Shown here in pieces: positions 17,635-26,834 of a DNA stretch of 64,000 bases. A model generated the notes under the pieces. It was not told the origin of the DNA and did not search any database. It saw only the letters and a list, made by a program, of their open reading frames with translations. This DNA comes from Clostridiaceae bacterium Marseille-Q3526 (GTDB lineage Bacteria; Bacillota; Clostridia; Lachnospirales; Lachnospiraceae). Where the stretch lies: the NCBI GenBank assembly GCA_018223375.1, contig JAGTTS010000001.1:1-64000 (forward strand), read 5' to 3'. Made by a program: the position numbers and the translations under genes. The number at the start of each line of letters is the position of its first letter. Position 1 is the first letter of the stretch.

Positions 17635-19080
17635 TTACCGCTCCGGCTCCCGGTCATGAGACTTGTTCCGTTCCTGTCTGGACAGCTGCTCGGCGGTTTT
17701 GCGGAGCCGTTCCACTGCTTTCAAATCCTCCCGCATGGATTTCATGGCAAGCGTGTCCGTCTGCTTTCCAGCGGCCAGCTGGTCAATTTCCAGCTGCCAT
17801 GCCTTCGGGGTGATTGCCTCGCCGCTGTCTTTCAGTTCTTTCAGATACCGGGCCGCTGCGTCATAGAGGATCAGTTCCCGGCTGTGGCGCTGTTCAAACT
17901 GTTCCTGTTTTTCCGGCTTTACTTTGGCAAGTTGCTTGTGGATGGACTTGTACTGGTTGTACTGTTTCCACATCTCCCCGCGTTCGGTAAGAATGGCGAT
18001 CCGACGCTCAGCCTTGACGATCTTTCCCCGCAGGTCATAGTAACAACTGTTCATATCAGCGATTTTTTCATGAAGCTGCTGCATAGACTGGATGCCGTTT
18101 GCCTGCAAAAAGCTGAATAGTGCAGCGCTTTCCTGCAAAGCCCGGATTTTGCCGGTGCGGGTGTGGGGAGCGTTCAACTGCTGCTGAGCCTCCCACAAAG
18201 CTGTCAAGCTGCTTTGCTGTGTTTGTGGTTTTTCCGTTTCGGCTTTCGACCAGCGATAAAGACGGGTAATGCGGGCCTTGATTTCTTTCAGCAGCTTGTT
18301 GTCGGCGGCGATCTGCCGGTTGACTTCCCCCTTGTCGGTGCGGATGCCGCGCTTCTCCATCTGGCTGGCCGCTGGCCCCAGGTGGACAGAGGGGATTTTA
18401 TCAATGCCCTGTCGCTTGTAGCTGCGGTGGTCTACCAGGGCAGGCTGACCGGCTGCCTCCAATGCCCGGTTGGTATAAGCCGCCCATGCTGCTCGCCAAA
18501 TCTCCACATTCCCTTTGTCGTTCCAGTCGGTGGTGTCCTCCCGGTGGTTCTTCCAGCCGCCTCTCTCGTCCGGGATGCGCTGGCCGTTTTCGTCCAGGTC
18601 GTATGCCTTGCGGCACTTCGCGCCCCATGCGCCGTTTTCTTTTAAGGGCCGGACGGTCAGCATGATATGGACATGGGGGTTGCCGGTTCCCTTGTCATGG
18701 ATGGCAAAATCAGCGCACATCCCCTTGTCCACAAAGTTGTCCTTCACATAGGCGCGCACAAGGGCAAGCTGCTGTTCACCGGACAGTTCACGGGGCAGAG
18801 CTGCCTCGATCTCACGGGCAAGCTGGCTGTCCCTGGCTTTCTCGATCTGCTCCACGCTGTTCCAGAGGATAGAACGGTCTGCAAATTCCGGCGGGGCGTG
18901 GGCAGGCAGCATGATCTCCGCATGAACAATGCCGCCTTTCCGGGTGTAGTCGTGGGTCATGCCGTCCCATTCATTTGTTAGCTTGGTTCCGCTGCGGTAA
19001 GCAGCTGCGGCAACAGCAGAACGGCCCGCGCTGCGCTTGATGATACTGACGGGGATATGACAGAAATCTATGGGGAACAC
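17635..19080 (-). CDS. MobA/MobL-family relaxase (MobQ type)
   Basis: 481-aa relaxase that nicks at oriT and carries the strand to a recipient. The N-terminal 220 aa hold the family motifs: AGRSAVAAAAYRSG, the second-motif region HAEIMLPAHAP and the metal-binding HVHIMLTVRP. The C-terminal half is helical and coiled. The start is uncertain: GTG at 19080 overlaps the ribosome site AGGAGG itself, while ATA at 19071 stands eight bases after it. A matching oriT lies just upstream on the same strand segment. Confidence 0.88.
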   Translation of the reverse strand: MFPIDFCHIPVSIIKRSAGRSAVAAAAYRSGTKLTNEWDGMTHDYTRKGGIVHAEIMLPAHAPPEFADRSILWNSVEQIEKARDSQLAREIEAALPRELSGEQQLALVRAYVKDNFVDKGMCADFAIHDKGTGNPHVHIMLTVRPLKENGAWGAKCRKAYDLDENGQRIPDERGGWKNHREDTTDWNDKGNVEIWRAAWAAYTNRALEAAGQPALVDHRSYKRQGIDKIPSVHLGPAASQMEKRGIRTDKGEVNRQIAADNKLLKEIKARITRLYRWSKAETEKPQTQQSSLTALWEAQQQLNAPHTRTGKIRALQESAALFSFLQANGIQSMQQLHEKIADMNSCYYDLRGKIVKAERRIAILTERGEMWKQYNQYKSIHKQLAKVKPEKQEQFEQRHSRELILYDAAARYLKELKDSGEAITPKAWQLEIDQLAAGKQTDTLAMKSMREDLKAVERLRKTAEQLSRQERNKSHDREPER

Positions 19081-19223
19081 CTCCTTTCAGTGAGGGGATA
19101 ACAGGCTCTGTGGAGCCGGACAAACGCAAAGCGGGTGTCTGGCTGCGCAGAGCGCACAAGGGGTTTGGGGAGCGTAGCGCCCCATCGCGGACGAAGTACG
19201 CAACAGCCCCGGCAGGGCGCACG

Positions 19224-19265
19224 ACACCGGCAACGGTGTATAAGTGCGCCCTTGTAAACAAGGGA
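19224..19265. other. origin of transfer (oriT), IncQ/MobQ type
   Basis: Hairpin ACACCG-GCAA-CGGTGT (19224-19239) is followed directly by ATAAGTGCGCCCT, matching the nick region of RSF1010-type oriTs (TAAGTGCGCCCT). A second palindrome CCCTTGT-AA-ACAAGGG follows. Position beside the MobA/MobL gene supports it. Confidence 0.82.
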
Positions 19266-19266
19266 C

Positions 19267-19557
19267 TTATGGCGTGTCCCCGGATTTTGGCAGGTTTGCA
19301 GTCAATTCCGCAGCCCCCGGAAGATGGGACAGGGTAATCAGAAATGCTTTGACCTCCGCGCCGGAAAGGTCGGGAGCCAACGGGAAAATCCCCTCCAAAA
19401 CGGCTCCACGCTCAATCAGGCGGCGGGTGCGAACCCTGCGTTCTTCGTTCCGCTGCTTGTTCTCCAAAATCTTCTTTCGGTTTTCAAGCTGCCGAATCTC
19501 CTTCAGGACTTTCTCCCGTTCTTCTTTTTGGGGGTGGGCTGTAATTTTTTCGTTCAT
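19267..19557 (-). CDS. DUF3847-like mobilization accessory protein
   Basis: 96-aa protein starting MNEKITAHPQKEEREKVLKE at the ATG at 19557. The Lys/Glu/Arg-rich helix with RRVRTRRLIERGAVLEGIF matches DUF3847, usually found beside MobA/MobL relaxases. The gene's end abuts the oriT palindrome, so a role at the relaxosome is likely but unproven. Confidence 0.75.
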   Translation of the reverse strand: MNEKITAHPQKEEREKVLKEIRQLENRKKILENKQRNEERRVRTRRLIERGAVLEGIFPLAPDLSGAEVKAFLITLSHLPGAAELTANLPKSGDTP

Positions 19558-19585
19558 GTCAGGCACCTCTTTTCTTTGGAAATAC

Positions 19586-20047
19586 TCATAGATTGACCGT
19601 CCATTTCTGACGCGCAAAGTACCGGCGCAGCCTCCGCAGTGCGGCATGGATGGATTTTCCCGCCTGTGATGGCGTGATACCCTCCATTGCGGCAATATCT
19701 TTCACTTTCATACCCAGCATATAGCGGGCATGGACACGGCGAGCCTGCATAGGCGGCAGGAAAGAAATGGCTTCATACAATCGCCGTATCAGTTCTTCGT
19801 ATTCGGCTAATTCTTCTTTTTCTATCAGGTAGTCCTCCGGCGATGGCTGCGCCCAGCCGATGGCGGCATTTTCGATTCCATCGTTACAATCGAGGGAATA
19901 AAACGCCTTATACCGGAACATCTTGCGATCTCTGGCGGCCTCGGCTCTCTTGTCCAGAAGAAACGCTTCGACGATCTCATCGGACACCTCCACAAAAATG
20001 TCTTCTTTGCAAAATGGATAATATTGTTTGAGATTGATGGTCTGCAT
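19586..20047 (-). CDS. sigma-factor-like protein 1 (sigma-70 region 4 type)
   Basis: 153-aa protein starting MQTINLKQYYPF. The C-terminal half has a helix-turn-helix resembling sigma region 4 (SFLPPMQARRVHARYMLGM, then KDIAAMEGITPSQAGKSIHA). The N-terminal part starts with the same pattern as the next gene (MKTINLRWMYPH), so the two are diverged duplicates. Regulates transcription of element genes, presumably. Confidence 0.75.
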   Translation of the reverse strand: MQTINLKQYYPFCKEDIFVEVSDEIVEAFLLDKRAEAARDRKMFRYKAFYSLDCNDGIENAAIGWAQPSPEDYLIEKEELAEYEELIRRLYEAISFLPPMQARRVHARYMLGMKVKDIAAMEGITPSQAGKSIHAALRRLRRYFARQKWTVNL

Positions 20048-20057
20048 AGGCACGCCC

Positions 20058-20510
20058 TCACTCTGTTTGGAAAAGGCCATCATAGCAGCGGCGCATATTC
20101 CGCAGCCCCCGGTGGATGGCAACGCTGACCTTACTGCTATGGATACCCTCTCTCCGGGCGATTTCCGGCTGCTTGATACCAGCAATGTAGTAGGCGTGAA
20201 CACGGCGGGCCTGTGTCGGAGTGGCATGAGCCAGAGCCACCGGCAGAGCTGCAATCAGGTATAGGCGGATGGTCATTTCTTCTCGTTCCAGCAAAATATC
20301 TTCCGGCGATCTGCTGTGTTCCAGTGCGTAATTTTCCAGCCAGCTGTATGCGTCCAGAGAGTAGTAGGCGCGGTGGTAGACTTTCCGACGCTCATAGTTC
20401 TCCATCTCCCGCTTGGCCTGATACATCGCTGCCCATACCTCGTCCGTAACATCCACAAACTCGTCATGCCGGTAGTGGGGATACATCCACCGCAGATTGA
20501 TTGTTTTCAT
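20058..20510 (-). CDS. sigma-factor-like protein 2
   Basis: 150-aa paralogue of its downstream neighbour, starting at the ATG at 20510. The region-4-like helix-turn-helix is TPTQARRVHAYYIAGIKQPE, then IARREGIHSSKVSVAIHRG. The N-terminal KREMENYERRKVYHRAYYSLD parallels the other copy. Ten bases separate its stop from the next start. Confidence 0.75.
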   Translation of the reverse strand: MKTINLRWMYPHYRHDEFVDVTDEVWAAMYQAKREMENYERRKVYHRAYYSLDAYSWLENYALEHSRSPEDILLEREEMTIRLYLIAALPVALAHATPTQARRVHAYYIAGIKQPEIARREGIHSSKVSVAIHRGLRNMRRCYDGLFQTE

Positions 20511-20613
20511 AGGCTTACCTCCTGAAAATCGGAGAGGCGGACAGCTCGTCCGCTGTCCGCCCCTCGCTGAGATAAGGGAAATGATCCCTTTCACTTGGTA
20601 GCCAGAAAACAGG

Positions 20614-21027
20614 TCATTCGTTAAGCCTGTTCTCAAAGAAATTTATAAATTTTTTTCTGACCGCCTCCACACTTTGATAAACAGCCACTTTGGAGCAGCT
20701 GCACAGCACACCGATCTCTGCAAGGCTCAGCCCGTCAAGCGCATAGAGCAGGAACCGGCGGCGCTGGGCCTCGGTACAGGTGTCCAGAACAGCCATCAGC
20801 TCATGCAGCGTTTCCATGCGGCAAAGGTATTCCTCCGGCGTTTCACTGTAAACGCCCACGCCCTCGGTAAAAGCTATGTACTCGTCAAACTCCCGGCCAT
20901 CCCAATGCCGCCGCTGTTCATGGAACAGGTTCTCCGTTTTATGATCGGCCCGGTCAAGAAATTCATAGACTTCCAGCGTAACCTCCACGGCCACAGCTTG
21001 TCCGTTATAATTGATGGTAACTTCCAT
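20614..21027 (-). CDS. sigma-factor-like protein 3
   Basis: 137-aa protein starting MEVTINYNGQAVAVEV at the ATG at 21027 (site GAGGAAAGG). The C-terminal helix-turn-helix (AQRRRFLLYALDGLSLAEIG, then CSCSKVAVYQSVEAVRKKF) is sigma region 4-like. It is more distant from copies 1 and 2. A perfect hairpin ends just before its ribosome site. Confidence 0.72.
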   Translation of the reverse strand: MEVTINYNGQAVAVEVTLEVYEFLDRADHKTENLFHEQRRHWDGREFDEYIAFTEGVGVYSETPEEYLCRMETLHELMAVLDTCTEAQRRRFLLYALDGLSLAEIGVLCSCSKVAVYQSVEAVRKKFINFFENRLNE

Positions 21028-21039
21028 CTGCCTTTCCTC

Positions 21040-21068
21040 CATTCAGATTTTTTTGGTAAATCTGAATG
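21040..21068 (-). promoter_or_regulatory. hairpin abutting ribosome site of sigma-like gene 3
   Basis: CATTCAGATTT pairs perfectly with AAATCTGAATG (11-base arms, 7-base loop). In the transcript it ends next to GGAGGAAAGG, so it could be an operator or modulate initiation. Confidence 0.5.
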
Positions 21069-21189
21069 GGGCGGCGGAGAACGGCACTGGGGCCAGGGTT
21101 CGGGCCATGCTGGCCCGATGTTACGGCCCCACAGGTATGAAAAAACGCCCGGACAGCAGAAAGCTATTCGAGCGCAAAAACTCCAATAT

Positions 21190-21306
21190 TCACTTACAGA
21201 ATGACAATTTTCGCACCGGCTGCCAGACGGGGCCTGTTCGTTGACTGGGCTTTTTTTGACGGTAGTGAAATATCGTCTGAATTTGTCGGCGGTCAGTGTG
21301 CTTCAT
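21190..21306 (-). CDS. possible 38-aa small protein
   Basis: Short ORF MKHTDRRQIQTIFHYRQ..., starting at the ATG at 21306 behind GGAGGGAG, basic and without membrane segment. It is the only good coding candidate in the 475-base gap between sigma-like gene 3 and the DtxR-family gene; the rest of that gap shows GC-rich inverted repeats but no gene. Unrecognised; may be a leader peptide. Confidence 0.35.
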   Translation of the reverse strand: MKHTDRRQIQTIFHYRQKKPSQRTGPVWQPVRKLSFCK

Positions 21307-21502
21307 GGCGGCTCCCTCCTAAAGCCGCCCGTGTCAGCGTGTAGGCATCACTCCTTTGTCGAGGGCATAAGGAACGGCGGCCTTGATTTCTCAAAACCGC
21401 CGCAATACTCTAAAAATTCATTATGAGCGCACGAAGCTACCTGCCCTGCAACGGTTTTTTTCTTTCCCGTCTGGCGGGGCAGGATAGCTTGCCTTATTCA
21501 GT

Positions 21503-21874
21503 TTATTCTTGCTCTTGTGCGGCTGCCTCTTTCAGCCGTGAAAAGCTCTCGTCGCTGATGATGTGTTCAATCCGGCAGGCGTCGGCCTCCGCAGTTTCAG
21601 GGTCGACGCCTGCTGCGATAAGCTGCTCAGTAAAAAAACAATGGCGCTCGTAGATTTTTTCGGCAACCTCGCGGCCTACATCGGTCAGATGGAGAAAGTA
21701 ATCCTCGTCCATCGTGAGAAAGCCCCCGTCCCGTAGGGTTGCCACCGCATGACACACACTGGGCTTGGACACCTCCATGTGCCGGGCCACATCTACGGAG
21801 CGCACCATGCCGAGTTTCTTTTGGAGAACAAGGATGGTTTCCAGGTAGTCCTCTCCGGACGCATGAAGTTTCAT
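21503..21874 (-). CDS. DtxR/MntR-family metal-dependent repressor
   Basis: 123-aa regulator starting MKLHASGEDYLETILVLQKK at the ATG at 21874 (site GGGAGG). Winged helix (VRSVDVARHMEVSKPSVCHA, then LTDVGREVAEKIYERH) is followed by the dimerisation and metal-binding domain with ADACRIEHIIS, matching the Cys/Glu/His metal ligands of DtxR. There is no SH3-like third domain, so it resembles MntR or short IdeR forms. Last gene of the transporter operon, 11 bases after the ABC gene; it would repress the operon when iron or manganese is plentiful. Confidence 0.88.
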   Translation of the reverse strand: MKLHASGEDYLETILVLQKKLGMVRSVDVARHMEVSKPSVCHAVATLRDGGFLTMDEDYFLHLTDVGREVAEKIYERHCFFTEQLIAAGVDPETAEADACRIEHIISDESFSRLKEAAAQEQE

Positions 21875-21885
21875 TAAGACCTCCC

Positions 21886-23595
21886 TTATGCAGATAATTT
21901 CTGTTCGGCGTTCCACATGGCCGCATACTTTCCGCCTTTAGCCAGCAATTCATCGTGAGTACCGGCTTCAGCAATCTTTCCGCCAGATACCACAAGGATT
22001 TGATCTGCATTTTTGACGATGGAAAGGGTATGAGCAATCATTACCACAGTCTTTTTCTCTTTCAGCAGATTGGCGATGGCCTGCTTTACTGCCAGTTCGT
22101 TCTCGATGTCAAGGGACGCCGTTGCTTCATCCAAAAGCAGGATCGGGCTGTTTTTCAGGATAGCGCGGGCGATTGAAATTCGCTGACGCTCACCGCCAGA
22201 GAGAAGGTTTCCGTTTTCGCCGGTCGGCGTATCGTATCCCTTTTCCATCTTGCGGATGAAGCCGTCACAATTAGCCTCCCGGCAGGCAGCCTCGATTTCC
22301 TTGTCCGTGGCATTGGGGCGGGCGTGCCGGATATTCTCACGAATGGTATCATCAAAGAGAAATACATCCTGATCTACCATAGAGATTTGTTCCAGTACAC
22401 GCTCTGCGGCCACATGGTTGATAGGTTTGCCGCCGATTGAAATGGTTCCTCCATTGGCCTCGTAGTATTTTGCAATCAGGTTCAGAATGGTGGATTTGCC
22501 GGAACCGGAGTCCCCCACGATAGCAGTAAGTTTCTGATCTGGTATATGGAGCGAGATGTGTTCCAATACAGGCTCCCCCGGAACATAGGAAAAATCTATG
22601 TCTTGGAATTCAATATCATAATTTTGCGATACAAAAGGCTCTGTGGCTCCACATTCTTCAGACTCGTTAAAAATTTTCACAATCTGACGCTTTGAGATGG
22701 TTAAGTTCTTGTAGCTGGTCAAATCAACATAAATGGTAGTTTCCAACTTTGCGAGAAAGAGTGGCATCATGCAGAGCATTAAATATGTGACTAAATCCAT
22801 CGAACCACTAAGTAGGGGATTAGAGGCGGCAAGCATGATAACTGGGCAGCTACACCACGCCAATGCGCCTAAAACAGATCCCGGCGGAATCGTGTTGGCC
22901 TCATATATGTAGCTGATGTCACTAAAGTCTTTCATCGCCTTAGTGACAGCTTCATTTTTTGTCCCGCCGATTCCATAGGCCCGAAAGGTTTGGATACCAG
23001 TCACATACTCAACGATACTGCTGACATTTTCTGCGCTGATTTGGTTTTTCCTGTTTCCATATTTTTTGACGGCCCGGAATGAAAACCAAATTGCCGGAAT
23101 CAGCAAAAAATCCGTTGCCAAAAATATAATACCTCCAGGCAACCAGATAGTTGAGACAAACACAGTCAGCATAAGTGAGAGGGAAATGTTCTTTGCCAAA
23201 TCGCCCACCTTATGCGTCAAGATTTTTTCATAATTTGTAACATCGCTTGTGATAGTGTTGATGTACTGACCCGTCTGCCCCTGAGTAAATCGGGAGAGAG
23301 GTATTTTCTTGATTTTTTCTCCCAAGCAAAGGCGTATCTGCTTGCTAACTGCTGCACCACCAATCTGACCTTGGGTATAACCAAAGCCATAGATCAGCAA
23401 ACGCAGGAGAAAGATACCAGCCAGCAAACCTGTGATGGCAAGGAGCGGCTGTAATAAAAATTTTTTCTGGAGCATCATTTGCATGACCAAGTACAAAATC
23501 ATAAAATTGCAGCCAGACAATAACCCTTCCAAAATGGTACAGCCAACGCCGAGATAAAAGTTCCGGTTTTTTTGAAATGGTTTATATTGCTCCAT
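21886..23595 (-). CDS. exporter-fold ABC half-transporter 2 (YbtQ-like)
   Basis: 569-aa fused permease-ATPase. Six membrane helices (about residues 15-300) precede the ATPase: Walker A GDSGSGKST, signature LLSGGERQR, Walker B ILLLDEATASLD and switch MIAHTLSIV. Start at the ATG at 23595 (MEQYKPFQKN), overlapping the end of half-transporter 1, so the two form a heterodimer. In the yersiniabactin (YbtPQ) and equibactin loci such exporter-fold pairs import the iron-siderophore complex; neighbours suggest the same here. Confidence 0.85.
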   Translation of the reverse strand: MEQYKPFQKNRNFYLGVGCTILEGLLSGCNFMILYLVMQMMLQKKFLLQPLLAITGLLAGIFLLRLLIYGFGYTQGQIGGAAVSKQIRLCLGEKIKKIPLSRFTQGQTGQYINTITSDVTNYEKILTHKVGDLAKNISLSLMLTVFVSTIWLPGGIIFLATDFLLIPAIWFSFRAVKKYGNRKNQISAENVSSIVEYVTGIQTFRAYGIGGTKNEAVTKAMKDFSDISYIYEANTIPPGSVLGALAWCSCPVIMLAASNPLLSGSMDLVTYLMLCMMPLFLAKLETTIYVDLTSYKNLTISKRQIVKIFNESEECGATEPFVSQNYDIEFQDIDFSYVPGEPVLEHISLHIPDQKLTAIVGDSGSGKSTILNLIAKYYEANGGTISIGGKPINHVAAERVLEQISMVDQDVFLFDDTIRENIRHARPNATDKEIEAACREANCDGFIRKMEKGYDTPTGENGNLLSGGERQRISIARAILKNSPILLLDEATASLDIENELAVKQAIANLLKEKKTVVMIAHTLSIVKNADQILVVSGGKIAEAGTHDELLAKGGKYAAMWNAEQKLSA

Positions 23596-25349
23596 CAGAC
23601 CTTTCCTCCTTCCATTTGATAAGTCATGGCTCTGGCCGCTTCGTAGTCCTCCCAAGCCTTTTGATAATATTCGTTTCTTTCCCGCACCTCTGTGTGAGTG
23701 CCAACACAGGTAACGGTACGGTTTTCTACCACGGCCACCCTATCGCACATTTTGATAGCCCCTAGCCTATGAGCCACAATAATGACTGTTTTCCCTTTGC
23801 ATAGATTTTCGATGGCTTTGTCTATTTCTACTTGGTTTTCAGGATCAGCCGCAGATGTCGCTTCATCTAAAATCAGAATAGGCGCATTTTTCAAAATTGC
23901 ACGCGCAATAGCGATACGCTGTTTTTCTCCTCCAGAAAAGCGCGTACCGAAGCTCCCCACTTTGGTGTCATAACCTTCTGGAAGCGACATGATGAAATCA
24001 TCTATCTGGGCCTCTTTTGCGGCCGTCCGAACTTCTTCCAGGCTGGCTTTGCTCCCCATACGGATATTCTCTAAAACACTGTCACGGGTTAGGAAGGTCT
24101 TCTGGAATACGATTGCCACATTTTCAAGCAAAGTTTCATAGCGAATTTCTTTGACATTCTTACCGCCAATCAATATTTCGCCACTTTGCACATCATAGAA
24201 ACGGGAAATCAACTCAATGATCGTGCTTTTACCAGCACCAGATCGGCCTACAAGAGCCAACTTTTCCCCATCCTTAATTGCAAGATTACAATGCTCCAGC
24301 ACATTGTTTTTTCCATCGTAAGAAAAGCAAACATCTTTTAATTCAATACTATGACCTTTAGGGAAATCGCCTGTGGCATTGTAAGTCGGAATATCAAGTA
24401 TTTCCTGTACTTTTGTTACACCAGTCAGGACTTCCGCAAAGTTACTGCCCAACTCTTGAAGTGGACGAATCTCTGTCAAGTACAAAGAACCGATATAAGC
24501 GAATAAAAGAAAAACGCTGGAGGCAATCGAGCCATTGAGGAAGAACATTCCGCCAATCGGCACCATAAGCAAAATGCCGCATTCAATGATAACCACAAAA
24601 GCGGCATATGGAGGTCCCATTTTTTTAGAAACAGCGTTCCAGACATCGTTTTCTTCTTGAATAGCATCGGAGAATTTTTGGAAAGATTTGCTCCCCATAT
24701 TATACGCTTTAATGAGTTTCATTCCGCTGATGTACTCAATCATGATAGAATTCAATGATATAACAGAACGATTCATGCGTCCCATCATGCCCTCCGTCCT
24801 GCGAAAGAGTACACTCATAACCGCAAAGGCCAGCAACATGGGGATCAGTGTGAGTAACGCCAGCGGAACATTAACCGTCAGAAGGTAGAAAAAGACAGCA
24901 ACCGGGCCAATCAGATAGTAGACCAGCTCGGGCAGATTGTGAGCAAGGAACAATTCCAGCCGTTCAATATCCTCATTCAATACGGTTTTTATATTCCCGG
25001 TACTGCGTTCATCCAGTGCCCCTAATGGGATTTGAGCCATATGATTGACTACCATACACCGCACCTTGAACAGTGCTCCATAAGCCCCTTTGTGAGAAAG
25101 GACACCAGAACTCCCAAATAAAATGAAACGGATCAGCATGGCAGCTATAATGAGAATTGAGTTTTCCAAAATTACAGGATAACTGATCCATCCGCCGAAA
25201 CCTGCTGCCATCAACTGATAAACCCCATAGTAGGGAACCATAGTACAAAGTCCGCTGATTGTGGAACACAGAACGGACAAAAGCAGATACCACTTATCTT
25301 TACCGGCCCATCGCAAAAGGATAGATATTTGTCTGCGTCTACTGTGCAT
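23595..25349 (-). CDS. exporter-fold ABC half-transporter 1 (YbtP-like)
   Basis: 584-aa fused permease-ATPase with six membrane helices (about 20-300), then Walker A GRSGAGKST, signature FSGGEKQR, Walker B ILILDEATSAADP and switch IVAHRLGAI. Start at the ATG at 25349 after GGGGGGAGG. Partner of the gene downstream, whose start lies within its last codons. Substrate is inferred from context (metal chelate); by fold alone a drug or peptide exporter cannot be excluded. Confidence 0.85.
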   Translation of the reverse strand: MHSRRRQISILLRWAGKDKWYLLLSVLCSTISGLCTMVPYYGVYQLMAAGFGGWISYPVILENSILIIAAMLIRFILFGSSGVLSHKGAYGALFKVRCMVVNHMAQIPLGALDERSTGNIKTVLNEDIERLELFLAHNLPELVYYLIGPVAVFFYLLTVNVPLALLTLIPMLLAFAVMSVLFRRTEGMMGRMNRSVISLNSIMIEYISGMKLIKAYNMGSKSFQKFSDAIQEENDVWNAVSKKMGPPYAAFVVIIECGILLMVPIGGMFFLNGSIASSVFLLFAYIGSLYLTEIRPLQELGSNFAEVLTGVTKVQEILDIPTYNATGDFPKGHSIELKDVCFSYDGKNNVLEHCNLAIKDGEKLALVGRSGAGKSTIIELISRFYDVQSGEILIGGKNVKEIRYETLLENVAIVFQKTFLTRDSVLENIRMGSKASLEEVRTAAKEAQIDDFIMSLPEGYDTKVGSFGTRFSGGEKQRIAIARAILKNAPILILDEATSAADPENQVEIDKAIENLCKGKTVIIVAHRLGAIKMCDRVAVVENRTVTCVGTHTEVRERNEYYQKAWEDYEAARAMTYQMEGGKV

Positions 25350-25364
25350 TTTCCTCCCCCCCTT

Positions 25365-26822
25365 TTATGTAACTGCAAATAGCGACCGAAGCTGCGCTTC
25401 ATTTTCTGTGCAAAGCTGATAGCTGCTAACAAGCCTATTGTCGTCAAGATGCAGAATTCGATTGCAGGCCCGGCACACAAATTCATAGTCATGCGTTGCT
25501 ACAAATACGATCTTTCCCATTTGTGCCAATCGGTTAATCAACTGGGCAACCCGCAGCATATTGTCAAAATCTAAGCCGCTGGTTGGCTCATCAAACACCA
25601 AAAGGTCCTTCCGGCAGATCATGCTCACCGCCACAGCCAAACGCTGTTTTTGACCGCCTGAAAGAGTATTGGGATGCCATTGGCTAAACTGAGCCAAATC
25701 CAGTTCCTCCAGAGTGGCCTTTGCTAATTCTTTATCAGGGTTTTTGATGCCAAAAATGCTCTCTTGTTCTACGCTCTCTGCAAAAAGTTCATAATTGACA
25801 TCCTGCATAACCAAATAAGAGCGTTTCATAAGGTCTTTACGGGATTGTTCTGTATTGTTTAGGAATATCTTGCCCTCAATCTCCTTATGAAGCCCACAAA
25901 CAGCTCTGGAAAAGGTAGTTTTTCCAGCACCGTTATGCCCGATAATTCCGACCACTTCGCCTGCCTTTACTGAAATGGTCAGATCCTCCAGAATTTTTTG
26001 TTTCTTATAGCTGAGGCTTAAATTCTTGAGTTCCAATGCTGCTTTATCATTTCTGACTTGCGGATAAACTGGCTCCACAGTATGCAGATCAGTAGCCCTC
26101 AAGCCCATCCGCTCCCGATCTTCTTGAGACAATGCCAGAAGCTCATCGGGAGAATATACTTTTTCCAAGCGGCCACGCTCAAAGTAAAAAGCACGGTCAA
26201 TCACATCCATCAGATAATATAAACGATGTTCTGCCACTAAAATGGTCTTTCCCTGCTGCTTTAATAGGCGAAGGGTTTCCTTCAGTTCATCAATGGCATC
26301 CATATCCAGATTGGAAGATGGCTCATCCAACAGATACACATCGGGATTCATGGCATACACCGATGCAAATGCGATTTTTTGTTTTTCGCCCCCAGATAAT
26401 TCAAAGATACTTCGTCCAGACAAATTTTCGATATTCAAGTCTTTTTCTGCCTGTGCTACTCTCTGGTGTAATTCGCTGAGGGGAAGGGCTGCATTTTCAA
26501 TGCCAAAGGCGATTTCACTGTCTGTATCAGTATTGAAAAACTGGGTCCTTGGATTTTGAAACACAGAGCCGACTTGGCCGGCAATTTGGTACATAGGGGT
26601 TTCGGAGATAACCAGGCCATTCACAGTGACACGGCCATTCAATTTTCCGGGGTAAAAGTTCGGAATCAGTCCGTTGATAAGCCGAGTGAATGTTGTCTTA
26701 CCACATCCTGACCGACCGCAGAGCAGAATGCACTCACCATCTTCAATAGTAAGGTCAACCGGCTCCAGACCTTCCTGTGCGTTGCCCGCATAAGAAAAGG
26801 AAACATTTTCAAATCGAATCAT
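25365..26822 (-). CDS. double-domain ECF ATPase (EcfA/CbiO-like)
   Basis: 485-aa protein with two complete ABC ATPase domains. Domain 1: Walker A GRSGCGKTT, signature LSGGEKQK, Walker B VYLLDEPSS. Domain 2: GHNGAGKTT, LSGGQKQR, LLVFDEPTSG. It supplies both ATPase subunits of the ECF transporter formed with the EcfT and S-component genes directly upstream. Confidence 0.9.
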   Translation of the reverse strand: MIRFENVSFSYAGNAQEGLEPVDLTIEDGECILLCGRSGCGKTTFTRLINGLIPNFYPGKLNGRVTVNGLVISETPMYQIAGQVGSVFQNPRTQFFNTDTDSEIAFGIENAALPLSELHQRVAQAEKDLNIENLSGRSIFELSGGEKQKIAFASVYAMNPDVYLLDEPSSNLDMDAIDELKETLRLLKQQGKTILVAEHRLYYLMDVIDRAFYFERGRLEKVYSPDELLALSQEDRERMGLRATDLHTVEPVYPQVRNDKAALELKNLSLSYKKQKILEDLTISVKAGEVVGIIGHNGAGKTTFSRAVCGLHKEIEGKIFLNNTEQSRKDLMKRSYLVMQDVNYELFAESVEQESIFGIKNPDKELAKATLEELDLAQFSQWHPNTLSGGQKQRLAVAVSMICRKDLLVFDEPTSGLDFDNMLRVAQLINRLAQMGKIVFVATHDYEFVCRACNRILHLDDNRLVSSYQLCTENEAQLRSLFAVT

Positions 26823-26834
26823 AATTGTGCCTCC

